Source: CAYSNP01 sp964432485 (GTDB lineage: Bacteria; Bacillota; Clostridia; Christensenellales; DTU072). From it: 24,175 nt of DNA. Below the pieces are notes generated by a model. That model was given only the letters and a program-made list of their open reading frames with translations. It was not told the DNA's origin and made no database searches. Made by a program: the position numbers and the translations under genes. The stretch spans positions 1-24,175 of the forward strand of contig CAYSNP010000026.1 of NCBI GenBank assembly GCA_964432485.1, given 5' to 3'. Shown here piece by piece: positions 1 to 8,665 of this stretch (positions are counted from its first letter, which is position 1; every line of letters begins with the position of its first letter).

Positions 1-185
1 CCCCTAAGCACTACGTCCCTATCGGTTACAACCCCTACAATGCAGTCGTGGCTAACAACAGGCAAGAATCCAATATCATTGTTTTTCATTAAAATGGATG
101 CTTCTTTAATAGACTCGCTAGCATCGATTGTTATTGCGTTAAGGCTCATTATATCGCCAACTCTTTTATCAGAACTCAAATTCAT
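1..185 (-). CDS. CBS-domain protein, N-terminal part (cut by window edge)
   Basis: Reading leftward from an ATG at 185 gives 61 codons open to the window edge. The protein begins MNLSSDKRVGDIM and continues with a hydrophobic/charged pattern ending in GVVTDRDVVLRG. This is the signature of a CBS domain: the VGDIM-type opening, a helix with ILMKNNDIGFLPVV, then the GVVTDRD strand-turn. CBS pairs usually bind adenine nucleotides and regulate a partner, or form small stand-alone proteins; the rest of the gene is outside the window, so the function cannot be specified. A ribosome site AAGGAG (complement of 193-198) lies 7 bases before the ATG and supports this start. It is divergent from the PFOR gene. 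The opposite-strand ORF over the same bases is a shadow. Confidence 0.8.
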   Translation of the reverse strand, partial: MNLSSDKRVGDIMSLNAITIDASESIKEASILMKNNDIGFLPVVSHDCIVGVVTDRDVVLR

Positions 186-387
186 AATTATACTCCTTAT
201 CCTTGATTTCTTTAGCTTTATTATAAAAAAGTTTAATATTTCTATGCATAGCGTTAATTTCTAAAATATTGCAAAGATTAATTTTAAGTCCTGATTTTTT
301 ATAATTATATGTTTAAGAAAACAAGGCTATAATCGTATAAAATTACATAAAGATTGTATAATTATTCAATTTTTAAGGCTATTTAAA

Positions 388-416
388 TTGACTACTATTA
401 TAATAAAGTATATAAT
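388..416 (+). promoter_or_regulatory. Sigma-A-type promoter of the PFOR gene
   Basis: TTGACT at 388-393 and a perfect TATAAT at 411-416 are separated by 17 bases. The predicted start near 423 leaves a leader of roughly 37 bases before the PFOR ATG, with the ribosome site GGAGG at 448-452. No operator is obvious. The rest of the divergent 186-387 region is AT-rich with no further firm signal. Confidence 0.85.
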
Positions 417-459
417 ACCTAGTGGATGATTTTGTCCTGAATAATGCGGAGGTTTTAGA

Positions 460-3400
460 ATGAGCAAAAAAATGACTATTGATGGCAATACCGCTGCATC
501 CCATGTGGCTTATGCATTTAGCGAGGTCGCAGCGATTTATCCTATTACGCCGTCTTCACCAATGGGGGAAGTAGCAGACGAATGGGCTAGCAAAGGCAGA
601 AAAAATATGTTTGGTCAAGTCCTGCGCCTTGCAGAAATGCAGTCGGAAGCTGGAGCTGCCGGCGCTGTACACGGGTCGCTGGCTGCAGGGGCGCTGACTA
701 CCACTTATACTGCAAGTCAAGGGCTGCTTTTAATGATACCCAATATGTATAAGATAGCCGGCGAGCTTTTGCCTACGGTGTTTCATGTTTCTGCCCGCAG
801 TCTTGCTGGTCATGCACTTAACATATTTGGCGACCACTCGGATGTTATGGCATGCAGGCAAACGGGATTTGCTATGGTATGCTCCAATTCTGTACAAGAA
901 GTAATGGATTTGGCGCTTGTATCTCACCTTGCAACACTAAAGTCAAAAGTGCCTTTTCTGCATTTTTTTGACGGGTTTAGGACCAGCCATGAAGTAAGCA
1001 AAATTGACGGTATTGACTATGACGAAATGAAAAGTCTTGTAGATATAAGCGATATTGAGGATTTTAGGGCACGCGCTCTTAACCCCGAACATCCTGTGCA
1101 AAAGGGCACAGCGCAAAACCCTGACATTTATTTTCAAAACAGAGAAGCATGCAACAAATATTACCTTGAAGTAGCGGGAATTGTAGAAAAAGCTATGCGT
1201 GATGTGGAGGCGCTTACGGGCAGAGCATATCATTTGTTTGACTATGTGGGCGCGCCCGATGCCGAAAAGGTAATAGTTATGATGGGCAGCGGTGCGGAAG
1301 CGGCGGAAGAAGTTGTTGCATACCTTAATGAAAACGGACAAAAGACAGGGCTAATTAAGGTGCGCCTATACCGTCCTTTTGCGGCGGATGCTTTTGTGCA
1401 AGCCCTCCCTAAGCGTGCAAAATATATTACCGTGCTGGACAGAACAAAAGAGTCCGGAGCACTTGGCGAGCCTCTTTACCTGGATGTTATAGCCGCACTT
1501 GCAGGCAAGTTTGACGGTAAGATATTAGGCGGCCGCTATGGGCTGGGCAGTAAAGAGTTCAATCCAACTATGGTCAATGCTGTCTTTGAAAATATGGGCG
1601 GCGCTAATAAAAACGGCTTTACAGTTGGAATAGAGGATGACGTTACCCATACTTCTTTACCTAAAGGCAAGTTCATTGACAGCACCCCTAAGGGTACTAT
1701 CCGTTGTAAGTTTTACGGGCTGGGCTCTGACGGTACTGTGGGGGCTAATAAAAACAGTATTAAGATTATTGGTGACCATACTAATAAATTTGCACAAGGC
1801 TATTTTGTTTACGATAGCAAAAAATCGGGTGGCATAACAGTTAGCCATTTGCGCTTTGGCGACAAACCTATTGGCAGCAGCTATTTGATAGACCAAGCGG
1901 ATTTTGTAGCTTGCCATACACCCAGTTATCTTTTCCGTTATGATATGCTTTCCGACCTTAAAGAAAATGGAATATTCCTGCTAAACAGCGTTTGGGAGCC
2001 TGACAAAATGGATAAGGAGCTGCCAGCCGCTATTAAGAATATTATAGCCAGGAAAAAGATTAAGTTTTATACCATTGATGCGGGCAAAATTGCTTACGAA
2101 GTAGGGCTAGGGAATCGCATAAATGTGATTATGCAAGCAGGTTTCTTTAAGTTGTCCGGAGTTATACCTTATGGGGATGCCGAACGCTATATGAAAGAAG
2201 CTGTGCAAAAGACTTATGGCAAAAAAGGCGAGCATATTGTTAAAATGAATAACCTTGGTATAGACAATGCCATAAGCGGACTAAAGGAAGTTAAAATTGG
2301 CGCTGATTGGGCAAGCACTACGGTAGGCGCACCTCTTATAGAAATTGCCGATGACCCTTATTTTATAAATGTAATCAACCCTATACTAGCGCAAAAGGGA
2401 GATGATTTGCCAGTTTCCGCATTTAATCCGGACGGCAGCGTGCCTACTGGTACTACTAAGTTCGAAAAGCGTGGTGTGGCAATTAGCGTGCCTCATTGGA
2501 TAAAAGAGAATTGTATTCAATGCAATCAATGCTCCTTTGTATGCCCTCATGCCACTATTAGACCAATGTTGCATAAGCCTGAAGTGTTGGCTGATAAGCC
2601 TGCTGGTTTCCAAACAGTACAAGCAAAGGGCAAAGGGCTGGCCGAGTACCAATTCAGAGTGCAAGTTTCGCCTTTAGATTGCACAGGTTGCGGCTCTTGC
2701 GCCAATGTCTGCCCTGCTCCTAACAAAGCATTGGTAATGATGCCAATTGCCGAGGAGATTGCAGAGCAAAAAGAGAATTGGGATTATGCCTATGCGCTGC
2801 CGCCTACCGATGCGGAGTTTAATGAGGCAACTATTAAAGGCAGCCAATTCAAAAGACCGCTATTTGAGTTTTCAGGAGCTTGCGCCGGTTGCGGCGAGAC
2901 CCCTTATGTTAAGCTGGTGACCCAATTATTTGGAGATAGGATGGTTGTTGCCAATGCCACAGGGTGCTCATCTATTTATGGCGGCTCTGCTCCCACTTGT
3001 CCTTATACCAAAAACGAGCAAGGGCACGGACCTGCTTGGGCTAACTCACTCTTTGAGGACAATGCCGAATATGGTTTTGGTATGAGGCTAGCCTATGACC
3101 AACGAAGGCAAAGAATCAAAGAGCAAATACAAGAGGCAAGCAACGGTGTCAATGATAGCACAAAAGCCGCTTTTGAGGAGTGGCTGGCAACTTATGAAAA
3201 TACAGAGCAAAATATAGTGGCCAGCAAAAAGGTTAAAGCCGCTTTGGCAAGCGATAAAGGCAATGCGGAAGTTGCGCATATAGTTGCAGAGATTGCAAAA
3301 TCCGCAGATTGCCTAGCTCCAAAATCTATTTGGATAATAGGCGGGGACGGTTGGGCATACGATATAGGCTTTGGCGGGCTGGACCATGTGCTGGCTATGA

Positions 3401-3963
3401 ATGAAAATGTAAACATACTTGTTTTAGATACCGAAGTTTACTCCAACACAGGCGGGCAAGCAAGCAAATCTACCCCTACCGGCTCAATTGCTAAGTTTGC
3501 AGCGGCGGGCAAGCGCACTAAGAAAAAGGACTTAGGGATGATGGCAATGAGTTACGGTTATGTTTATGTTGCACAAGTCAGCTTAGGCGCCAATATGAAT
3601 CATGTAATTAAGGCAATGAAAGAAGCGGAAGCATATCCCGGTCCTTCTTTGATTATTTGTTATTCGCCTTGTATCAATCACGGTATTGATATGGGTCGCT
3701 CTATAGAGAGCATGAAAAAAGCTGTAGAAACAGGCTATTGGGCATTATATCGCTACAATCCGACGCTAGAGCAAGAAGGTAGGAATCCTTTTACCTTAGA
3801 CAGCAAAGACCCAAGTGTGGAATATCAAGAATTTTTGGATAGAGAAATTCGTTACAAAGCCTTAAAGAAAGCATTTCCTGAGCTGGCGCAAGAGTTATTT
3901 GCACAAAATGAAAAAGAAGCAAAAGCTCGAATTGAGGCTTACAAGCGAATGGCACAAAGCTAG
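460..3963 (+). CDS. nifJ: Pyruvate:ferredoxin (flavodoxin) oxidoreductase
   Basis: Single-chain, homodimeric-type PFOR of 1167 aa, the usual length for this family. It oxidatively decarboxylates pyruvate with CoA to acetyl-CoA and CO2 and passes electrons to ferredoxin, a central reaction of anaerobic metabolism in the cytoplasm. The N-terminal domain carries the YPITPSSP motif (from residue 27) and the conserved block around residues 81-115. A ferredoxin-like insert holds two 4Fe-4S motifs: C685xxC688xxC691xxxC695P and C741xxC744xxC747xxxC751P. The C-terminal thiamine-pyrophosphate domain has C808xxC811, C836 and C1071, placed as the proximal cluster ligands, and the TPP motif GGDGWAYDIGFGG at 961-973 followed by DTEVYSNTGGQ. 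ATG at 460 has GGAGG 7 bases upstream. It is monocistronic, with its own promoter and terminator. No damage seen. Whether the partner is ferredoxin or flavodoxin cannot be read from sequence. Confidence 0.97.
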   Translation: MSKKMTIDGNTAASHVAYAFSEVAAIYPITPSSPMGEVADEWASKGRKNMFGQVLRLAEMQSEAGAAGAVHGSLAAGALTTTYTASQGLLLMIPNMYKIAGELLPTVFHVSARSLAGHALNIFGDHSDVMACRQTGFAMVCSNSVQEVMDLALVSHLATLKSKVPFLHFFDGFRTSHEVSKIDGIDYDEMKSLVDISDIEDFRARALNPEHPVQKGTAQNPDIYFQNREACNKYYLEVAGIVEKAMRDVEALTGRAYHLFDYVGAPDAEKVIVMMGSGAEAAEEVVAYLNENGQKTGLIKVRLYRPFAADAFVQALPKRAKYITVLDRTKESGALGEPLYLDVIAALAGKFDGKILGGRYGLGSKEFNPTMVNAVFENMGGANKNGFTVGIEDDVTHTSLPKGKFIDSTPKGTIRCKFYGLGSDGTVGANKNSIKIIGDHTNKFAQGYFVYDSKKSGGITVSHLRFGDKPIGSSYLIDQADFVACHTPSYLFRYDMLSDLKENGIFLLNSVWEPDKMDKELPAAIKNIIARKKIKFYTIDAGKIAYEVGLGNRINVIMQAGFFKLSGVIPYGDAERYMKEAVQKTYGKKGEHIVKMNNLGIDNAISGLKEVKIGADWASTTVGAPLIEIADDPYFINVINPILAQKGDDLPVSAFNPDGSVPTGTTKFEKRGVAISVPHWIKENCIQCNQCSFVCPHATIRPMLHKPEVLADKPAGFQTVQAKGKGLAEYQFRVQVSPLDCTGCGSCANVCPAPNKALVMMPIAEEIAEQKENWDYAYALPPTDAEFNEATIKGSQFKRPLFEFSGACAGCGETPYVKLVTQLFGDRMVVANATGCSSIYGGSAPTCPYTKNEQGHGPAWANSLFEDNAEYGFGMRLAYDQRRQRIKEQIQEASNGVNDSTKAAFEEWLATYENTEQNIVASKKVKAALASDKGNAEVAHIVAEIAKSADCLAPKSIWIIGGDGWAYDIGFGGLDHVLAMNENVNILVLDTEVYSNTGGQASKSTPTGSIAKFAAAGKRTKKKDLGMMAMSYGYVYVAQVSLGANMNHVIKAMKEAEAYPGPSLIICYSPCINHGIDMGRSIESMKKAVETGYWALYRYNPTLEQEGRNPFTLDSKDPSVEYQEFLDREIRYKALKKAFPELAQELFAQNEKEAKARIEAYKRMAQS

Positions 3964-3993
3964 TAACACGCTACTGGCTTTATATAATTGCGA

Positions 3994-4022
3994 AAAAGTT
4001 CCCTATTTAAGGGAATTTTTTT
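3994..4022 (+). terminator. Rho-independent terminator after PFOR
   Basis: TTCCC (3999-4003), a 7-base loop and GGGAA (4011-4015) form a hairpin followed by seven T (4016-4022). The A-run before the stem can extend pairing with the T-run past a single bulged G. It lies about 35 bases after the PFOR stop and separates PFOR from spoVT. Confidence 0.75.
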
Positions 4023-4053
4023 GCTTCAAGAGGAAGCCTTTAGGTTTTTTTGT

Positions 4054-4082
4054 GAATTATTTCTTTTTGTCTTCACAAGTTA
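4054..4082 (+). promoter_or_regulatory. Candidate sigma-G-like promoter of spoVT operon
   Basis: GAATT (4054-4058) and CAAGTTA (4076-4082), 17 bases apart, weakly resemble the forespore sigma-G pattern (GHATR, then CATnnTA), which drives spoVT in Bacillus subtilis. Two positions of the -10 box deviate, and no better sigma-A pair is visible between the PFOR terminator and the spoVT ribosome site. It is a suggestion resting partly on the known regulation of the orthologue. Confidence 0.25.
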
Positions 4083-4099
4083 AATATAGTGGAGGTAAT

Positions 4100-4627
4100 A
4101 TGAAATCAACAGGGATTGTAAGAAGAATAGATGAGTTAGGCAGGGTGGTTATACCCAAAGAGCTAAGGCGCACAATGAGGCTAAGAGAAGGTGAAGAAAT
4201 GGAAGTCTTTACCGATAGCGGCGGCGAGCTTATTTTTAAGAAGTATTCTGCACTTAAAGGGATAAAGGAATATGGAGAAGAGCTTGCCGTATCTATAACA
4301 AATATCATTGGCAAACCCATTGTTATTACTGATAAAGATAATGTAATTGTAGATACCTCTCAAGGGCAAATGTATCTGGGTAAAAGGATAAGCTATAAGT
4401 TTGAGGTAGCTATGGAAAAAAGGCGCACAATTATATACAAAGGGTCTGACATTATGCAGGTTTCTGACGAAAATATCAGCGATATGGTAAGTATGATTGT
4501 AGCGCCTGTAATATTTCAAGGCGATGTGCTGGGAGCAATGGCAATATTATCTAAGAATAATATTATGGGCGAAACAGAAGTAAAGCTGGCGGAAATTGCA
4601 ACAGACTTTTTAAGTAAACAGGTGTAA
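4100..4627 (+). CDS. spoVT: SpoVT, stage V sporulation transcriptional regulator (AbrB family)
   Basis: 175 aa, close to the 178 aa of Bacillus SpoVT. Residues 1-52 form the swapped-hairpin AbrB DNA-binding domain, recognised by GIVRRIDELGRVVIPKELRR and REGEEMEVFTD. The remainder is a GAF-like sensory domain ending in GAMAILSKNNIMGETE. SpoVT controls late forespore genes and spore coat and germination properties. The ATG at 4100 is chosen because GGAGG (4091-4095) sits just upstream and the AbrB domain starts exactly there. An open frame extending upstream into the PFOR 3' end would cross the terminator. It is the first gene of an operon with the same order as Bacillus spoVT-yabM-yabN. Its stop TAA is followed immediately by the ATG of the next gene. 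Confidence 0.93.
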   Translation: MKSTGIVRRIDELGRVVIPKELRRTMRLREGEEMEVFTDSGGELIFKKYSALKGIKEYGEELAVSITNIIGKPIVITDKDNVIVDTSQGQMYLGKRISYKFEVAMEKRRTIIYKGSDIMQVSDENISDMVSMIVAPVIFQGDVLGAMAILSKNNIMGETEVKLAEIATDFLSKQV

Positions 4628-6208
4628 ATGCGCAAGCAAAGCAGTTACCTTGTTGGGGCCTCGAGCTTAGCTTTGGCAACGGTAATAGCTAAGTTTATCG
4701 GGGCCTTTTATAGAATACCGCTAACAAATATACTTGGCGCAGAAGGGATAGGTATTTATCAGCTGATTTTCCCTGTATATTCTCTTTTATTAACTAGCTC
4801 TTCCGGCGCATTGCCAATTGCTGTCTCCTTGATTATCAGCAAGCATTCGGCAAGTGAAGAGGCTGAAGAAACTAGAAAAAGATTCACTGCCATAATGTCA
4901 ATAATGGTTTTGGTGGGCATGCTTTCTGCACTTGGTTTAACTTTGATGGCACGTCCATTATCTTTGTTGCAACGCAATTGGTTTGCCAGCATTGGTTATG
5001 TGGCAATAGCTCCCGCAATAATTTTTGTATCGGGGATAGCAGCATTTAGAGGATATTTTCAAGGCTTGGCCGATATGAAACCCACCTCTATATCATATAT
5101 AACAGAAGCTATAACAAAACTTGTATTCGGTTTAGGTCTAAGTGCCATATTGCTACCTTTGGGTATCCAATATGCGGTGTTTGGTGCACTACTTGGCGTT
5201 GCATTATCAGAAGCAATTACTTTTTTTGTAATGTATATAATATATCGCAAACAAGTAGGCAAGTTATACTTAAACTTAAATGTTAAAGAAAACAGAAAGT
5301 ATTATAAAGAAATCTTAAAAATATCTTTCCCTATTTCTATAGGAGGGATTATTTTTCCCTTGGTGCTATTTATTGACAGCGTGCTGGTAGTCAATATTTT
5401 AATGCGCACAGGGTTAACGCTTTCCCGAGCTACAGCCAGTTATGGTATGCTCACAGGCCCTGTTGCCAGCTTAATTAACTTGCCCGTAGTGCTAACGCTA
5501 AGTTTAGGAGTAGCAGTAGTGCCGGTCATAGCGCATATTAAAGAGCAAAGAGATTTAGCGGCTATAAAGCAAAAAAGCGATACCGCATTAAAATTAGCTT
5601 TAATAATTGGAGTGCCCTTTGCTGTAATATATTTTTTATTAGCTCGAAATATACTTTTGCTGCTTTATCCAAGATTAAGTATTGACGAGATTAATTTAGG
5701 GGTAAAGCTATTACAAATTGGAGCTGTAACGGTGCTTATTTTAAGTTTAATGCAAATATATTCCTCTTTATTACAAGGCTTAGGTAAAACCTTTGTTCCT
5801 GTAAAAAACCTTGCAATATCAGCAGCGGTTAAAATATTTTTAGACATTATTTTGCTATTTGCCATAGGAATTGCAGGTGTGGCAATAGCAACTTTGGCTT
5901 GTTACAGTATATGTATGACTCTCAATCTAATTAGCTATAAACGCTTGACGGGACGCAACGAGAGCTTTTTAAAAAATAGTTGCATAATTTGCATAAGCGG
6001 TGCTATAATGGCTCTAACAGTTTACTTGGCAAGTTTATATCTTGCCATTTATGGCATTATTTTTATTATAGCTATTGGAGCAATAATATATGCTATGATT
6101 TTAATTACCTCAGGCGTCTTTAGCAAAGGACAATTGCAAAGTTTGCCTATGGGCAAAGTGTGGCTTGCGGCAAGTAGACGGTTGCGGTTTTGGGAGGATA
6201 AAGAATGA
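4628..6208 (+). CDS. SpoVB/YabM-type polysaccharide flippase (MOP superfamily)
   Basis: 526 aa integral membrane protein with about 14 hydrophobic segments, from the N-terminal YLVGASSLALATVIAKFIGA to IYGIIFIIAIGAIIYAMILI near the C-terminus. The opening SS..LA....I.KFIGAFYRIPLTNILGAEGIGIYQ is typical of the SpoVB/YabM/YkvU branch of the polysaccharide transporter (PST/MurJ-like) family. These proteins flip lipid-linked glycans across the membrane, and SpoVB members serve spore cortex formation. Position directly after spoVT matches Bacillus yabM. The ATG touches the spoVT stop codon, implying translational coupling (AGGTG just upstream), and the 3' end overlaps the next gene by 4 bases. The exact substrate (lipid II or another glycan) cannot be told. 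A spoVB versus yabM name would need a tree. Confidence 0.9.
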   Translation: MRKQSSYLVGASSLALATVIAKFIGAFYRIPLTNILGAEGIGIYQLIFPVYSLLLTSSSGALPIAVSLIISKHSASEEAEETRKRFTAIMSIMVLVGMLSALGLTLMARPLSLLQRNWFASIGYVAIAPAIIFVSGIAAFRGYFQGLADMKPTSISYITEAITKLVFGLGLSAILLPLGIQYAVFGALLGVALSEAITFFVMYIIYRKQVGKLYLNLNVKENRKYYKEILKISFPISIGGIIFPLVLFIDSVLVVNILMRTGLTLSRATASYGMLTGPVASLINLPVVLTLSLGVAVVPVIAHIKEQRDLAAIKQKSDTALKLALIIGVPFAVIYFLLARNILLLLYPRLSIDEINLGVKLLQIGAVTVLILSLMQIYSSLLQGLGKTFVPVKNLAISAAVKIFLDIILLFAIGIAGVAIATLACYSICMTLNLISYKRLTGRNESFLKNSCIICISGAIMALTVYLASLYLAIYGIIFIIAIGAIIYAMILITSGVFSKGQLQSLPMGKVWLAASRRLRFWEDKE

Positions 6209-7614
6209 TTGTAGTAATAGGCTTAGGCAATAGAGCAGGCGAGGTTACCTTAAATCAAGCAAAGGCTATTAAAGATGCGGATAAAGTAGTGGTAAAGACA
6301 GCCAAAACGGACACTTATACATATTTTCAAACAAATAATATTAAAGCAGATTCTTTAGACTATATCTATGATAGGGCAACTAATTTTACTGATTTGGATA
6401 CCCAAATAGTGGATTATCTGCTTTCTCTAAAAGATAATAAGATAGCCTATTGCGTCAATGGTTCGGGGGTTTCTGACAGCTCTGTAATAGCGTTAAAGCG
6501 CACAACTGAAATAGAAATTATGGCAGGGGTTGCCTTTGAAGCTCAAGTGCTTGCAAGCGTACCGGCGTTTAGCTATACTGCCTATGCCGCAGGCGATTTT
6601 TTACTTAACTCAAGGTGCATATTTGATACCAATTTGCCGCTTGTAATTTATGAAGTTTATGACAATTTGATTGCTCAAGAAGTTAAGGTCAAGCTGCTTG
6701 AGATATACCCAGATGATACTGATGTTTGCTTTTCTTGCAACAGAAAAGTTGCACAAGCAGCACTTTTTGAGATAGATAGGCAGGATAGTTATGATTATAG
6801 TACCGCTTTATGTATTGCTCCAAAACTGTTTTTTGATAAAGACATTTTTACTTTTGGTGATGTTATAGAAATTGTGGAGCAATTGCGAGCGCCCGGAGGC
6901 TGTCCTTGGGACAGGGTGCAAACGCTGGAAAGTATAAGGGGCAACATTATCGAAGAGGCTTATGAGCTTGTGGAAGCTATTAATTTGCAGGATATGGACA
7001 AGATAACAGAAGAATGCGGAGATGTGCTGTTGCAAGCTGTGTTTTGCTCTGTAATTGGACAAAACTCAGGACAATTTAATATTTATGATGTAACCAGCAC
7101 TCTTTCTAAGAAACTAATTGAAAGACATACCCATATTTTCGGAAAGGATAAGGCGCTAGATGCGGCTCAAGCCTTAGATTATTGGGAGCTTGCTAAAAAA
7201 AAGGAAAAATCTCAAAAGTCGTTTAACGATGTTCTTGCTGGTGTAGCAACTACTTTTAATGCTTTGCTTAGAGCGGAGAAAATTCAAAAGGTTATAAAGA
7301 AGACGGGCTTTGATTTCTCAAGTGTAGAGGAAGGCTATGACAAGGTTTATGAGGAGTTGGAGGAATTAAAGAGTGCCCGCACTCCGCAGGAGATAGAAAA
7401 TGAATGCGGCGACCTATTGTTTTCTGCTGTCAATCTTTTAAGGTTGCTAGGAGTAAGTCCTGAAGTTGCGCTGGATAAGACCACCGATAAGTTTATCCGT
7501 CGATTTGAGTATGTAGTACGCCAAGCAGAAAAAGAAGGTTGCAATATTTATGATTGTCCTGTTGAAAAGATGCATCAATGGTATTATCAAGGCAAAGCTG
7601 AGCATGACCTATGA
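6205..7614 (+). CDS. yabN: YabN-like fusion: degenerate tetrapyrrole methylase domain + MazG NTP pyrophosphohydrolase
   Basis: 469 aa, close to Bacillus YabN (489 aa). Residues 1-210 follow the YabN methylase-like fold: VVIGLGN at the start, then VIYEVYDNLIAQEVKVKLLE and a YPDD segment. Residues 227 onward are MazG: LRAPGGCPWD (227-236), E250/E251/E254 in EEAYEL, and E269/E270/D273 in EECGD form the metal-binding set. A second, less complete MazG repeat (EELEEL then ENECGDLLF) follows. MazG enzymes hydrolyse (d)NTPs to monophosphates and pyrophosphate, cleaning the nucleotide pool. The ATG overlaps the flippase stop by 4 bases and has GGAGG at 6193-6197. The SAM-binding part looks eroded: GLGNR replaces the GLGPG-type loop and VNGSG (84-88) replaces the PGHP-type motif, so methyltransferase activity is doubtful. 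The pyrophosphatase part looks complete. Confidence 0.92.
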   Translation: MIVVIGLGNRAGEVTLNQAKAIKDADKVVVKTAKTDTYTYFQTNNIKADSLDYIYDRATNFTDLDTQIVDYLLSLKDNKIAYCVNGSGVSDSSVIALKRTTEIEIMAGVAFEAQVLASVPAFSYTAYAAGDFLLNSRCIFDTNLPLVIYEVYDNLIAQEVKVKLLEIYPDDTDVCFSCNRKVAQAALFEIDRQDSYDYSTALCIAPKLFFDKDIFTFGDVIEIVEQLRAPGGCPWDRVQTLESIRGNIIEEAYELVEAINLQDMDKITEECGDVLLQAVFCSVIGQNSGQFNIYDVTSTLSKKLIERHTHIFGKDKALDAAQALDYWELAKKKEKSQKSFNDVLAGVATTFNALLRAEKIQKVIKKTGFDFSSVEEGYDKVYEELEELKSARTPQEIENECGDLLFSAVNLLRLLGVSPEVALDKTTDKFIRRFEYVVRQAEKEGCNIYDCPVEKMHQWYYQGKAEHDL

Positions 7615-8540
7615 AGATAGGCAACCTTGAGCTATCCAGCAATTTATTTTTAGCTCCAATAGCAGGTTATTCGGATATTGGGATGCGTGCCCTTGTTCTG
7701 CACTATGGTGCGGGGTTAACTTTTTGCGAGATGGTAAGCGCAAAAGGACTATATTATAATAGCCAAAGGACACATACCTTGCTTACCACTCATTCTACAG
7801 AAAGAGTAAAAGCTGCTCAATTGTTTGGCAGCGAGCCTGAAATTATGGGTGAAGCTGTGCAAGGAGCACTTGCGGATTTTGATATTATTGATATAAATAT
7901 GGGCTGTCCTGTTAGAAAAATAGTAAGCAATGGCGAGGGTTGTGCACTAATGGCGCATCCTGATAGAGTGTATCAAATCGTTAAATCTTGCGTAGCCGCC
8001 GCTAAGGGCAGACCTATAAGCGCTAAGATTCGTGCGGGACTAGATAAGCAGCATATTAATGCTGTTGAAGTTGCGCAAGCCATAGAGGAGGCGGGCGGCA
8101 CTTTTGTTACAGTACACGGTCGCACCAAAGATATGTTTTATGGGGGCAAGGCAGATTTAGAGATTATTGCTAAGGTAAAGCAAGCTGTAAGGATTCCGGT
8201 AATTGGCAATGGGGATGTGGTAGACAAGCAAAGTTATCTTACAATGCTTGCAAATACAGGCGTTGATGGCGTAATGATAGCCAGAGGTGCGCTTGGACGG
8301 CCTTATATTTTCTCTCAAATATTAGACTTGCCTTACTCATACAATATTTATAAATTAATAGTAAAACATTTTAATGAGATTTTATCCATTTTGCCTGAAA
8401 GGGTTGCTGTTTCTAATATGAAGAAGCATATTGCCTTTTATGTTAAGGGGCATAAAGATTGCAAAAGCATTAAAGAAGACGCTAATAATGCTAAAAATAA
8501 GCAGCAATTGTTTAAGGCTATTGCACCTTTGCAAGAGTAA
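7611..8540 (+). CDS. dus: tRNA-dihydrouridine synthase (DusB-like)
   Basis: 309 aa, slightly shorter than typical DusB (about 320 aa). It is an FMN enzyme that reduces specific uridines in tRNA D-loops with NADPH. Family marks: NLFLAPIAGYSD at the start of the TIM barrel, DINMGCPVRKI with catalytic C99, SAKIRAG with K139, VTVHGRT with H169, and the phosphate-binding GNGDV (199-203) and ARGALGRPYIF. The start overlaps the yabN stop by 4 bases (ATGA), so it is co-translated with the operon. The C-terminal helical domain is present though short. Subfamily assignment to DusB rests on the NMGCPVRKI motif. Confidence 0.93.
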   Translation: MKIGNLELSSNLFLAPIAGYSDIGMRALVLHYGAGLTFCEMVSAKGLYYNSQRTHTLLTTHSTERVKAAQLFGSEPEIMGEAVQGALADFDIIDINMGCPVRKIVSNGEGCALMAHPDRVYQIVKSCVAAAKGRPISAKIRAGLDKQHINAVEVAQAIEEAGGTFVTVHGRTKDMFYGGKADLEIIAKVKQAVRIPVIGNGDVVDKQSYLTMLANTGVDGVMIARGALGRPYIFSQILDLPYSYNIYKLIVKHFNEILSILPERVAVSNMKKHIAFYVKGHKDCKSIKEDANNAKNKQQLFKAIAPLQE

Positions 8541-8554
8541 TATGCTCTTTTTTT
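8533..8554 (+). terminator. Rho-independent terminator of spoVT-dus operon
   Basis: AAGAG (8533-8537) pairs with CTCTT (8545-8549) around a 7-base loop, with a T-run through 8554. The stem includes the last codons and stop of dus. It is short, so strength is uncertain. Confidence 0.6.
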
Positions 8555-8606
8555 AAGAAATAACGAATATTAGCTAAAAATTTACCATTAAAAAAAGATT
8601 TTGTTA

Positions 8607-8636
8607 TTGCAAACCCTATGTAAAATATGATATAAT
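8607..8636 (+). promoter_or_regulatory. Sigma-A-type extended -10 promoter
   Basis: TTGCAA (8607-8612) and TATAAT (8631-8636) are 18 bases apart, with TGA directly before the -10 box giving an extended -10. The ribosome site AGGAGG lies just before the ATG at 8666. This promoter serves the unrecognised membrane protein and possibly, by read-through, the genes beyond it. Confidence 0.75.
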
Positions 8637-8665
8637 GCCAGTAAGATTTTTAGGAGGATATTTTT

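Noticed and set aside
40..264. Plus-strand 74-aa open frame at the left edge
   Set aside because: It is antisense to the clear CBS-domain frame on the minus strand and has no ribosome site.
3899..4099. Upstream in-frame extension of SpoVT from within PFOR
   Set aside because: It would overlap the PFOR end and cross a terminator; the AbrB domain and a GGAGG site start exactly at 4100.
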